Assembly: GCA_035326025.1 (NCBI GenBank)
Contig: DAOKYT010000031.1
Span: 1-30,105, forward strand
From: Amarobacter sp035326025
Lineage (GTDB): Bacteria > Chloroflexota > Dehalococcoidia > Tepidiformales > Tepidiformaceae
DNA: 30,105 nt
Reading direction: 5' to 3'
Below the pieces are notes generated by a model that saw nothing but the letters and a program-made list of their open reading frames with translations, was not told the origin of the DNA and made no database searches. Of the stretch, positions 23,561-30,105 are shown piece by piece; position 1 is the stretch's first letter, and the number at the start of each line of letters is the position of its first letter. A program made the position numbers and the translations under genes.

Positions 23561-24568
23561 ATGCGAGAGGTTGCCGAGCTGAATGGAGATGGCATCGCGC
23601 CGGAGCTGCGGGAGGCCATCCACGCCATCAATGAGGCGCTGGGTTCACCGGTGGCCTTCCGGCCGATCGACTGGACGGTGGAGCGCAGGGAGGCTTCGAA
23701 CGGCGCCCTGGAAGAGGGAATCGAGGCGACGCGGGAACTCGGCGCGGCGATGAAGTACCCGACGGTGACGGAGACAGTGAGCCCGAACCAGGTGCTGCGC
23801 GACCGGCTGGGGCTCTCGGTGATCCATCGACCGTGCCGGAGCTACCCGGGCGTGAGCAGGAACTATACGGGTGAAATCGACCTGCACGTGGTGCGGGTGG
23901 CGACCGGGGGGACATATGAGGATGCGGGCATGCGCATCGGGTATCACACGGCCGTGAGCGTGAGGGTGATGGAGCGGACACCGGTGGAGCATGCGGCTCA
24001 CTTTGCCTTCCGGCTGGCCGAGCAGCACCGGCACAACGTGGTTTCGACGAGCAAGTACACGATTCAGCGGGCGGCGGACGGGCTGTTCGAAGAGGTGGTG
24101 GCGGAGGTGGCCCGGGAATACCGGAACACGACGCACACGCGCGAGCTGTTCGATTCGCTGCTGGCGAAGCTCATCATCAAGCCCGAGCGGTTCGACGTGA
24201 TCGTGTGCCCGAACGAGTACGGGGACTTCCTGAGCGACATGGTGTATGGGCTGATCGGATCGATTGGTCTGGGGGCGAGTGCGTCGTACGCGTTCACGCC
24301 AAGCCACCAGCCGAGCGTGGGGATCTTCGATCCGGCGGGCGGGACAGCGCCGGACATCGCGGGGAAGGGGATCGCGAACCCGTCGGGGGCGATCGAGGCC
24401 TACGGCTATCTGCTCCAGTTCTGCGGCCAGTCCCAGGCGGGACGGCGGCTCGTCGACGCCGTGCATGATTGCATTGCGAGCGGGGAGAAGACGGGCGACC
24501 TCGGGGGCACGCTGAACACGATGGAGTTCACGCAGGCGGTCATCCGGCGGGCGATCCCGGTTATCTAG
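23561..24568 (+). CDS. Isocitrate/isopropylmalate dehydrogenase family protein, divergent
   Basis: 335 residues, beta-decarboxylating dehydrogenase family (NAD(P)- and Mg-dependent oxidation of hydroxyacids such as isocitrate). Visible: the N-terminal GDGIAPEL; substrate-site segment LRDRLGLSVIHRPCRSYPGV; metal-binding VIVCPNEYGDFLSDMVYGLI; and near the C-terminus AGGTAPDIAGKGIANPSGAI. In typical enzymes the cofactor loop reads HGSAPDIAGKGIANP; here His-Gly-Ser is Gly-Gly-Thr. The catalytic Tyr and Lys regions are also atypical (ATGGTYEDAG, STSKYTIQRA). So the fold and metal site look intact, but substrate and cofactor may differ; isocitrate dehydrogenase is the likeliest broad label. ATG 23561 has GGAGG five bases upstream. 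It is the only rightward gene in the middle of the window. Confidence 0.88.
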   Translation: MREVAELNGDGIAPELREAIHAINEALGSPVAFRPIDWTVERREASNGALEEGIEATRELGAAMKYPTVTETVSPNQVLRDRLGLSVIHRPCRSYPGVSRNYTGEIDLHVVRVATGGTYEDAGMRIGYHTAVSVRVMERTPVEHAAHFAFRLAEQHRHNVVSTSKYTIQRAADGLFEEVVAEVAREYRNTTHTRELFDSLLAKLIIKPERFDVIVCPNEYGDFLSDMVYGLIGSIGLGASASYAFTPSHQPSVGIFDPAGGTAPDIAGKGIANPSGAIEAYGYLLQFCGQSQAGRRLVDAVHDCIASGEKTGDLGGTLNTMEFTQAVIRRAIPVI

Positions 24569-24623
24569 CGTGGCCTGGGCAGGGATGCGGCGTGAGGGGG
24601 GCCGTTTGCGGTTTCGGTCCCGG

Positions 24624-25238
24624 CTATGAGCTGCTCGCCGCGCGGCGCTGGACGATGGCCATGGTGAGATCGCCGCGGGTCTTTTCGAGGATGCCGCGGG
24701 TCTGGTCGGTGGTGCGGCGGAGGCCGCCGGTCATGGCGTCGGGGAAGTCGATGGTGACCAGGACGGAGTAGATATCGTCCATGGCGTCGAGGATTTCCTC
24801 GCAGCCGTCGTAGTTCCCCGCGCGGAGGCGGTCGAGGATCATGCGGCGCATCTCGCCGACGGCTTCGGCGATGCCGTTGAGGTAGGCGGGATATTCGACG
24901 CCGAGCTCCTCGGGGGAGGGGATGGCGCCACCGCGGAGGAGGGCGAGGGTGGTGCGGGCCTCGGCGTATTCCTTCTGGGCATCGTGGAGGAAGCCAGCGT
25001 GGTAGACATCGGCGTGGCCATGGAGGGCGGCAACGGCTTCATCGCGGACGCGGCGGGCATCGTCGAGCATTTTTTCGGCCTGCCCGAATTCGCCGCGGTG
25101 GACGGAGCGGATGGCATTGGCACTCATGCGGATGATGGCGCGGCTGGCGGAAAGCGCCTGTTCGCGGGCGGCGTTCTTGGCGGCGAAGTGATCGAGGATG
25201 CGCGGGATGATGGTTTCGAGCGGTGAGGTGTCGCTCAT
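24624..25238 (-). CDS. Translin family protein
   Basis: 204-residue all-helical protein. The N-terminal part (AAREQALSASRAIIRMSANA, then IRSVHRGEFGQAEKML) and the middle (YAEARTTLALLRG, LGVEYPAYLNGIAEAVGEMR) match the bacterial and archaeal members of the translin superfamily, known in eukaryotes as RNA-binding octamers with the nuclease partner TRAX. Bacterial copies are sometimes mislabelled haloacid dehalogenase. An acidic-residue cluster for RNase activity was not verified. It lies 40 bases after the FmdB-type gene on the same strand, so the two may be co-transcribed. The ribosome site is weak. It converges with the dehydrogenase gene across a 55-base gap with no clear terminator. Confidence 0.85.
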   Translation of the reverse strand: MSDTSPLETIIPRILDHFAAKNAAREQALSASRAIIRMSANAIRSVHRGEFGQAEKMLDDARRVRDEAVAALHGHADVYHAGFLHDAQKEYAEARTTLALLRGGAIPSPEELGVEYPAYLNGIAEAVGEMRRMILDRLRAGNYDGCEEILDAMDDIYSVLVTIDFPDAMTGGLRRTTDQTRGILEKTRGDLTMAIVQRRAASSS

Positions 25239-25278
25239 GTGGGCGGGGTTCCCCCTGGTTGCTGGAGCGCGGAGCGGG

Positions 25279-25623
25279 CTAGAGATCCTTCACGGGCTCG
25301 GGGAATTCGCCCTCGCGGGCGGCGTCGATCATCTCGCGGGCGCCATCGGGGAGGTCCATGCCGTATTCTCCGAAGCGCTTCTCGACCCAGGAGCCGATCT
25401 GGCGAGGGTCGCGGTAGGCATCGGGGCCACCGCCATCGGCGGGGTCGCCGTACTTATCGATGATGTCGGCGCGGGTGTAGGTGCGCGCGAACTTCGAGAC
25501 GAGGCGCGAGGTGTTGGCGCTGCCGCAGTGTTCGCAGGGCGGCTGCACGGCGGTATCGATCTTGCGGGTGAAGTAGTTGGTTACCTTGCCGCAATCGCCG
25601 CAACGAAACTCGTAGATAGGCAT
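25279..25623 (-). CDS. FmdB-family zinc-ribbon protein
   Basis: 114-residue protein beginning MPIYEFRCGDCGKVTNYFTR, the unmistakable FmdB/CxxC_CxxC start, with the second knuckle CEHC at 30-33. The C-terminal ~60 residues are hydrophilic (ADIIDKYGDPADGGGPDAYR) and specific to the longer Chloroflexota-type versions. The family is proposed to act in regulation or in binding small ligands, but function is unproved. ATG 25623 is set by the domain start; no good ribosome site is visible before it. A longer upstream frame exists but shows no conserved sequence. Confidence 0.9.
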   Translation of the reverse strand: MPIYEFRCGDCGKVTNYFTRKIDTAVQPPCEHCGSANTSRLVSKFARTYTRADIIDKYGDPADGGGPDAYRDPRQIGSWVEKRFGEYGMDLPDGAREMIDAAREGEFPEPVKDL

Positions 25624-26041
25624 GAATCCATTTTCGGAGGGCGAGCGCGGATTGTCGATGCCCCGGGCGGTACTTCGGGAGGCCGGGGATGTCCTTGAGC
25701 CGCGCCGCGTGTGGCCCATGAGGATGATGGCGTCGAAACCGGTGCCCTCTCGGCGGCACCCGGCACGGCGCATGGCGAGGCGGACTCCGCGACGAGCGCG
25801 CTGGTGAGCTGGCCGGCCCTGCCGGCGGTCTGGACGGAGGACCCGGGGTAGACGTTGGGTCCCCGCTGCCATCGCCGTGGTGGCCGGCGAGATTGCGCTT
25901 GATGATCCCGGCGAGACGGCCGGCTCTTCCCGCGCGGCCGTTGGCGGGCGGTCTGCCGGGCCGGAAGACGCCGGGAAGGCCCGTGTGGACGCGCGCAAAG
26001 GTTCGGCTCCTGGCCGGGACCGGGAAAGGCGAAAGGAAGGC
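25624..26041 (-). other. 418-base stretch without a recognisable gene
   Basis: No frame on either strand gives a recognisable protein and no tRNA- or RNase P-type signature was found. On the minus strand short coding-like segments appear in different frames, e.g. GFDAIILMGHTRRG (about 25750-25710) followed after a frame change by LKDIPGLPKYRPGHRQSALA. This may be a decayed gene. It could equally be chance in GC-rich DNA. Confidence 0.3.
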
Positions 26042-26365
26042 TCAGGTGGCTGGTTCGATGATGGCGGTCATACTGCCCTTGCACCGGGGCATGAGGGGGT
26101 CGGCGCCAAAGGCGTGGACCTGGTCCTGCTTGAGGCGGACCTCTTCGAGGGGACCGGTGACGAGGATGGCCTGGCCCTGGCTATCCACGACGCAGGCGAT
26201 GGCGAAGCCCTTCTCGGGCGCATAGCCGAAGACGCTCGCGAGCATAGCGATGACGTACTGGTAGGTGTGATCGTTGTCGTCGAGCAGGATGAGGTGGAAG
26301 GGCGGCTCGTGTTGCGCGCCGGTTGCGTCCTCGACGTGGGTCGTTGGGGTTGGAAGCGTCGACAT
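26042..26365 (-). CDS. clpS: ClpS-like Clp protease adaptor, divergent
   Basis: 107 residues. ClpS delivers N-end-rule substrates to ClpAP/ClpCP. The core fits: PPFHLILLDDNDHTYQYVIA, then MLASVFGYAPEKGFAIACVV, DSQGQAILVTGPLEEVRLKQ and a final beta segment. The N-degron pocket Asn-Asp pair is present in DDNDH. The pocket His that normally follows in a V-H-x-x-G motif is missing: the equivalent reads VVDSQG. The C-terminus (DPLMPRCKGSMTAIIEPAT) is longer than in E. coli and contains a Cys. Substrate choice may thus differ. ATG 26365 has a GAGGAT site upstream. No clpA or clpC is adjacent. Confidence 0.85.
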   Translation of the reverse strand: MSTLPTPTTHVEDATGAQHEPPFHLILLDDNDHTYQYVIAMLASVFGYAPEKGFAIACVVDSQGQAILVTGPLEEVRLKQDQVHAFGADPLMPRCKGSMTAIIEPAT

Positions 26366-26424
26366 CGGATCCTCATCCTAGCGAAGGCGACGGCCCCAGG
26401 TGAAGGGGCGCCACCGTTCGCGGA

Positions 26425-27264
26425 CTATTCCGCGGGGAACAGGGCGGCAAGGACGGCGAGAGCCAGGCGGCGGCCGCCAGCGCCCGTGAAATGAATCCCG
26501 TCGGAAGTCCGCATCTCCTGGAGGGCTCCAGATTCGCCGGGAAGGTACCGGGGGCAGCTGCCATCGGAAGACGAGGTGAGCGACCAGGTGTCGACGTAGA
26601 CGACCCACGGGCGGAGCGCGGCCTGCTCCTGGAAGATGCGGTTGACGGCGGGGATGGAGGCGGCGAGGGAGGCGTTGCCCATGCAGGGCTGGCCGAGCCA
26701 GACGACGACGCGGCCTTCGCGATGCATCAAGTCCATGACGCGGCCGACGCGCGCGGCGTATTCCTGGTGGGACGACACCTGGTTGGCATCGTTGGCGCCG
26801 ACCATGAAGACGGCGACATCGGGGTCGTAGGCAGCCATCTCGCTGGCGATGTAGGCTGGCCAGTCGAAAAAGTCGTCGCGCCACAGGCCGGACGAGATCT
26901 TGTAATCGGCGGCACGAACGGGAATGCCGGCGCGGGACTCCCACTCACGGAAGAGCGCATCGGTCATGAAGTACGAGGTGGAATCACCGTCGGACCAGAG
27001 GCGGAGGCCGGCCGGGCCGGCGGGCAGTGGGCCGGGCCCCGGGGTAGGCTCCGGAAGCGGGGTGGGCGTGGGCTCGGGGGTGCCATCGAAGGCAAGGCCA
27101 GGGATTGCAAGGTGGCTGCCCGTGCCGATGGCGACGGCCACATTGGGGCGCGCGTCCCCATCGGAGTGCTGGAGCGCGCTGATGCCGACGGCCAGGAAGG
27201 CGGCGGCGCCAAGGGCCGCGGGCGTGACGATGTGCAAGCGGCTGGAGAGTGCGCCGAATGCGCT
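26425..27264 (-). CDS. DUF459-type SGNH hydrolase, membrane-anchored
   Basis: About 279 residues: N-terminal transmembrane anchor (IVTPAALGAAAFLAVGISAL), a Pro/Thr-rich linker (TPEPTPTPLPEPTPGPGPLP) and an extracytoplasmic SGNH domain. Catalytic blocks are visible: GDSTS (Ser nucleophile), the GAND block in FMVGANDANQ, and SDGIHFT with the Asp-His pair. Such proteins transfer or remove acyl groups on surface polysaccharides, often with an MBOAT partner, as encoded divergently next door. The start is uncertain: GTG 27264 gives a natural membrane anchor but no good ribosome site; the frame is open to 27390. It is a paralogue of the protein at 28930-30003. Confidence 0.85.
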   Translation of the reverse strand, partial: SAFGALSSRLHIVTPAALGAAAFLAVGISALQHSDGDARPNVAVAIGTGSHLAIPGLAFDGTPEPTPTPLPEPTPGPGPLPAGPAGLRLWSDGDSTSYFMTDALFREWESRAGIPVRAADYKISSGLWRDDFFDWPAYIASEMAAYDPDVAVFMVGANDANQVSSHQEYAARVGRVMDLMHREGRVVVWLGQPCMGNASLAASIPAVNRIFQEQAALRPWVVYVDTWSLTSSSDGSCPRYLPGESGALQEMRTSDGIHFTGAGGRRLALAVLAALFPAE

Positions 27265-27492
27265 CACGCGAGGGCACCAGACGCGCCACCGCGGGACTCC
27301 GGGGCGACGGGTGACTCCACCACGACCAAACACGGCCACCTTTCGTTGAGATGCGGGATAAACGGTACGAAGGCGAGCCGCACCGGACAATGGACGCCAG
27401 GCGGACTCGATCCAGAATTCGCACGATTGTGTGAACGTTCAGACAATGGGCGCGGGTGCCCGCTGGCCGAAGGGCGTGGCTACTGATTCACG
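27265..27492. promoter_or_regulatory. Divergent intergenic region between SGNH and MBOAT genes
   Basis: 228 bases between two divergent genes of the acylation module, so both promoters are expected here. It includes a locally AT-richer stretch around 27408-27445. No exact -35/-10 pair or palindrome of the GGG/CCC type was found. If the SGNH gene starts further upstream, part of this stretch is coding. Confidence 0.3.
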
Positions 27493-28914
27493 ATGCTCTT
27501 TCCGACCATCGACTTCGCCATCTTCTTCGTCGCGGTGTTCGCGGTCGCGTGGTTGATCCGGCCGTTCCACCTGTGGTGGCGCGTGTTCCTCGTGGGGGCG
27601 AGCTGGTTCTTCTATGGATTCTGGGAACCGAAGTTCGTGTTGCTGCTGGTGGGATCGACGGCGGCGAACTGGGCGATGGGCTACGACCTGGCGCGGATGC
27701 GGGGGCCGGAGGGGCTGACCAGGGCGGGCAAGTGGTTCCTGGGCTTCGGGGTGGCGGTCAACCTCTCGACGCTGGGGTGGTTCAAGTACTACGGCTTTTT
27801 CGCGACGGAGCTGGTGGATGCCTTCGAGCGGGCCGGCGTGGACCTGCCGCTGCCGCTCATGGAGATCACGCTGCCGGTGGCGATTTCGTTCTTCACGTTC
27901 CACGCCATCAGCTACCTGGTGGATATCGCGCGGGGCAACACGGAAACGATGTCGCCGCTGGACTTCGCGCTGTACCTGTCGTTCTTCCCGCACCTGGTGG
28001 CGGGGCCGATCGTACGGGTGACGGAGTTCGCGCCGCAGGTGCGGGAGCCGATGCGGGAGCGGGTGATCGACGCGGCGCCGGCGTTCCAGCTGATCCTTAT
28101 CGGCCTGTTCAAGAAGGTGGTGATTTCGAGCTACCTGGCGACCGAGATCGCGGACCCGGTGTTTGCCGCGCCGGGAACGCACAGCAGCTTCGAGGTGCTG
28201 GTGGGTGTGTACGCCTACGCCATCCAGATCTACGCGGACTTCAGCGGGTATACGGACATCGCCATCGGGTGCGCGCTGCTGCTGGGCCTGCGGTTCCCGC
28301 AGAACTTCGATGCGCCCTACCGGGCGCTATCGCTCCAGGACTTCTGGCGGCGCTGGCACATGACGCTTTCGCGCTGGCTGCGCGATTACCTGTACATCCC
28401 GCTCGGGGGGAACCGTGGCACAAAGGCGTTTGTGTACCGGAACCTGGTGCTCACGATGGTGCTGGGCGGCCTCTGGCACGGGGCAGCGTGGACGTTCATC
28501 GTGTGGGGGGCGATCCACGGTTTGGGGCTCGTCATCGAGCGCGAGATCCGGGAACGGGCGCCGATCGCGCTCGGGCGCACGGCGCCGGTGGTGCAGTGGG
28601 TGGTGACGTTCCACGTGGTGTGCCTGGGGTGGGTATTCTTCCGGGCGGAGACGTTCGGGTCGGCGTGGGAGATCCTGGGGCGGATGTGGACGGCCTGGGG
28701 CGAAGCATCGCCGGCGGTGACGCCGGTCATGCTGGCCGTCATCGCGGGGAGCGTCCTTGTCCAGTTCTTGCCGCGCACACTCGGAAGCCGGGCGCAGGTT
28801 GAGTTTTCACGGCTGGCGCCTGCGGCGCAGGCGGCTACGCTGGCGGTGGGGCTGGTCGCCATCGACGTATTTGGCCCGGAGGGCGTGGCCCCGTTCATCT
28901 ACTTCCAGTTCTGA
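27493..28914 (+). CDS. MBOAT family O-acyltransferase (AlgI-like)
   Basis: 473-residue polytopic membrane protein. Typical AlgI/DltB-like features are FFTFHAISYLVDIARGNTET, FFPHLVAGPIVR, YADFSGYTDIAIGCALLLGL, FWRRWHMTLSRWLRDYLYIP with LGGNRG, and the catalytic His in GGLWHGAAWTFIVWGAIHG. Such proteins move acyl groups across the membrane for O-acetylation of surface polysaccharides. The following gene (15 bases on) and the divergent upstream gene encode SGNH hydrolases, which are common partners (compare AlgI with AlgJ/AlgX). ATG 27493 gives the family-like N-terminus (MLFPTIDFAIFFVAVFAVAW) but lacks a clear ribosome site. Confidence 0.95.
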   Translation: MLFPTIDFAIFFVAVFAVAWLIRPFHLWWRVFLVGASWFFYGFWEPKFVLLLVGSTAANWAMGYDLARMRGPEGLTRAGKWFLGFGVAVNLSTLGWFKYYGFFATELVDAFERAGVDLPLPLMEITLPVAISFFTFHAISYLVDIARGNTETMSPLDFALYLSFFPHLVAGPIVRVTEFAPQVREPMRERVIDAAPAFQLILIGLFKKVVISSYLATEIADPVFAAPGTHSSFEVLVGVYAYAIQIYADFSGYTDIAIGCALLLGLRFPQNFDAPYRALSLQDFWRRWHMTLSRWLRDYLYIPLGGNRGTKAFVYRNLVLTMVLGGLWHGAAWTFIVWGAIHGLGLVIEREIRERAPIALGRTAPVVQWVVTFHVVCLGWVFFRAETFGSAWEILGRMWTAWGEASPAVTPVMLAVIAGSVLVQFLPRTLGSRAQVEFSRLAPAAQAATLAVGLVAIDVFGPEGVAPFIYFQF

Positions 28915-28929
28915 GCGGCGGGAGGCTGC

Positions 28930-30003
28930 GTGGCACGGGAGGACCGGCGGTTGGGCAGTGAAGAACGGCTGGGGGCGAGGCCCGGCCGTGTGTTCGGCGT
29001 GATCGTTGGGGCGCTGCTCATCGCGGTGTTGCTGAACGCCCCGTGGCTGGAGGATGGCGCGAAGAAGCAGCCATTCGGGAAGGAACGCGACTTCTGGGTG
29101 GCGGTGTGGAAGCCGTTTGCGACGGTGAGCCGGGCGCTGTACCTGGACCAGCCACGCAAGTGGGTGGAGGACGCCATCGGCCGGGAAAGCGATGGTGACG
29201 TGTTCGAGCTGCCGGCGAACCCGGGCGACGAGCCGGGGACCACGGCCACGCCCGGGCAGGGCGGAGCGGACCGGACACCCACCCCACGGGTGAGCGAGAG
29301 CCCGACGGCGACGCCCACCCCGACGCCACCGCCACAGCTGGTGCGGACGCCCGATGCGACGTCGCCGCTGCGCGTGTGGGTGGGTGGCGATTCGATGTCG
29401 AAGGTGCTGGGCGAGGCGCTGGTGCGGCAGGCATCGGAGACGGGCGTGATGACACCAGCGCAGGATTCGCAGCTCTCCTCGGGGTTGACGAGGCCGGACT
29501 TTTTCGACTGGCCGGGGCACTTCCACCAACTGGTGACGAGCGACGCGGCGGATGTGTACGTGGTGATGTTCGGGGCGAACGATTCGCAGGGCATCCAGAC
29601 GCCGTCGGGGGACATCTACCAGCCCGGAGAGGAGGGCTGGACGGTGGAGTACCGCCGGCGCGTCGCCGGGGTGATGGACCTGTTGAGGCGTGATGGGCGG
29701 ATGGTGGTCTGGGTGGGGCAGCCAATCATGCGGAGCGCCGAGTTCTCGCAACGGATGGCGGAACTGAACGCGATCTACCGGGAGGAGGCGGCCAAGCGGT
29801 ACTGGGTACGGTTCGTGGACCTGTGGCCACTGTTCGTGACGGCGGGCGGCGGGTACGACGCGTACATCGCGGACGACGACGGAGAAGTGAAGCTGATGCG
29901 GCACCCGGACGGCGTGCACCTGGTGCGGGAGGGCGGCGAGAAGGCGGCGCGGGCGATCCTGAAGGCGATCCAGGAGGAGGCCGGGCTGATCCCGAAGCCG
30001 TGA
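28930..30003 (+). CDS. DUF459-type SGNH hydrolase, membrane-anchored (second copy)
   Basis: 357 residues: a cytoplasmic start, one transmembrane helix (VFGVIVGALLIAVLLNAPWL), a longer extracytoplasmic stalk ending in a Thr/Pro-rich linker (RTPTPRVSESPTATPTPTPP), then an SGNH domain. Catalytic blocks: GGDSMSKVLG (Ser), MFGANDSQG (Asn block) and HPDGVHL (Asp-His). Also shared with the copy at 26425-27264 are the FFDWP segment and the VVWVGQP / VVWLGQP strand. It probably works with the MBOAT protein, with which it is likely co-transcribed. The start is GTG 28930 with GGGAGG upstream. Confidence 0.92.
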   Translation: MAREDRRLGSEERLGARPGRVFGVIVGALLIAVLLNAPWLEDGAKKQPFGKERDFWVAVWKPFATVSRALYLDQPRKWVEDAIGRESDGDVFELPANPGDEPGTTATPGQGGADRTPTPRVSESPTATPTPTPPPQLVRTPDATSPLRVWVGGDSMSKVLGEALVRQASETGVMTPAQDSQLSSGLTRPDFFDWPGHFHQLVTSDAADVYVVMFGANDSQGIQTPSGDIYQPGEEGWTVEYRRRVAGVMDLLRRDGRMVVWVGQPIMRSAEFSQRMAELNAIYREEAAKRYWVRFVDLWPLFVTAGGGYDAYIADDDGEVKLMRHPDGVHLVREGGEKAARAILKAIQEEAGLIPKP

Positions 30004-30105
30004 GCGCGACGGGCTCTACCTCACCGCGGCCATCAAGGGGACGGTGCCGTTGCCGCTCGTGGCCAGCAACGCTGGTGAACCACGTGAGGACCGGATTGCG
30101 AGCAC
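30004..30105 (+). other. Right edge: coding-like fragment, not callable
   Basis: The last 102 bases have strong G/C bias at every third base in the frame reading GLYLTAAIKGTVPLPLVASN, which runs off the edge. A competing GTG start overlapping the preceding stop (GTGA) lies in another frame. Too short to assign a gene or a strand. Confidence 0.25.

Noticed and set aside
25624..26041. Possible structured RNA gene (tRNA, RNase P, SRP or tmRNA) in the gap between FmdB and ClpS genes
   Set aside because: None of the conserved cores (T-loop, GAGGAAAGTCC, tmRNA 3' end) could be found on either strand.

Overview
This is a high-GC window with dense bacterial coding. It is dominated by one long leftward (minus-strand) flagellar and motility cluster from about 15956 down to the left edge, followed by an accessory region. 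I infer a monoderm, motile member of the Chloroflexota (Dehalococcoidia/Tepidiforma-like). The reasons are that no P-ring or L-ring genes lie between the rod genes and flgM/flgN/flgK, an LPXTG-type cell-wall sorting signal is present, and bacterial translin, FmdB and a membrane pyrophosphatase occur together. The taxonomic call is inference, not proof.

Layout, in transcription order on the minus strand: an orphan NarL/FixJ response regulator (16957-16163) and its terminator; then flbD, motA, motB, fliL, a fliY/fliN-type switch gene, fliO, fliP, fliQ, fliR, flhB, flhA, flhF, a PilZ gene, a small two-helix membrane protein, the sigma-28 gene fliA, a SwrB/DUF2802-like membrane protein, an LPXTG-anchored exported protein, two rod genes (FlgF/FlgG family), flgM, flgN and the start of flgK, which leaves the window. 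Most neighbours overlap by 1-4 bases or sit within about 20 bases, so this reads as one or two operons. The clear exception is a 156-base gap before fliP. The cluster encodes the stator, switch, export gate, c-di-GMP input (PilZ), sigma-28/anti-sigma control and rod/hook-associated proteins.

To the right of the motility block are a small ABM-domain monooxygenase and a 72-residue zinc-ribbon protein. The latter is preceded by what looks like a complete c-di-AMP (ydaO/yuaA) riboswitch with its own terminator. Next come a frameshifted remnant of a PQ-loop (SemiSWEET-like) gene, a 797-residue membrane protein that looks like a catalytically dead paralogue of the membrane pyrophosphatase, and the intact pyrophosphatase hppA. 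A divergent isocitrate/isopropylmalate-dehydrogenase-family gene is followed by leftward translin, FmdB-type zinc-ribbon and ClpS-like genes. The right edge holds a surface-acylation module: an MBOAT acyltransferase flanked by two DUF459 SGNH-hydrolase genes.

The most interesting signals are: (1) the pseudo-pyrophosphatase beside hppA; (2) the c-di-AMP riboswitch in front of a tiny zinc-ribbon gene; (3) a family of GGG-N(2-8)-CCC palindromes, often in tandem about 20 bp apart, upstream of the response regulator, flbD-motAB, fliP and the riboswitch, which may be the binding sites of the orphan regulator; (4) an FlhF whose GTPase motifs are all degraded, with no flhG next to it; (5) an LPXTG protein inside the flagellar operon.
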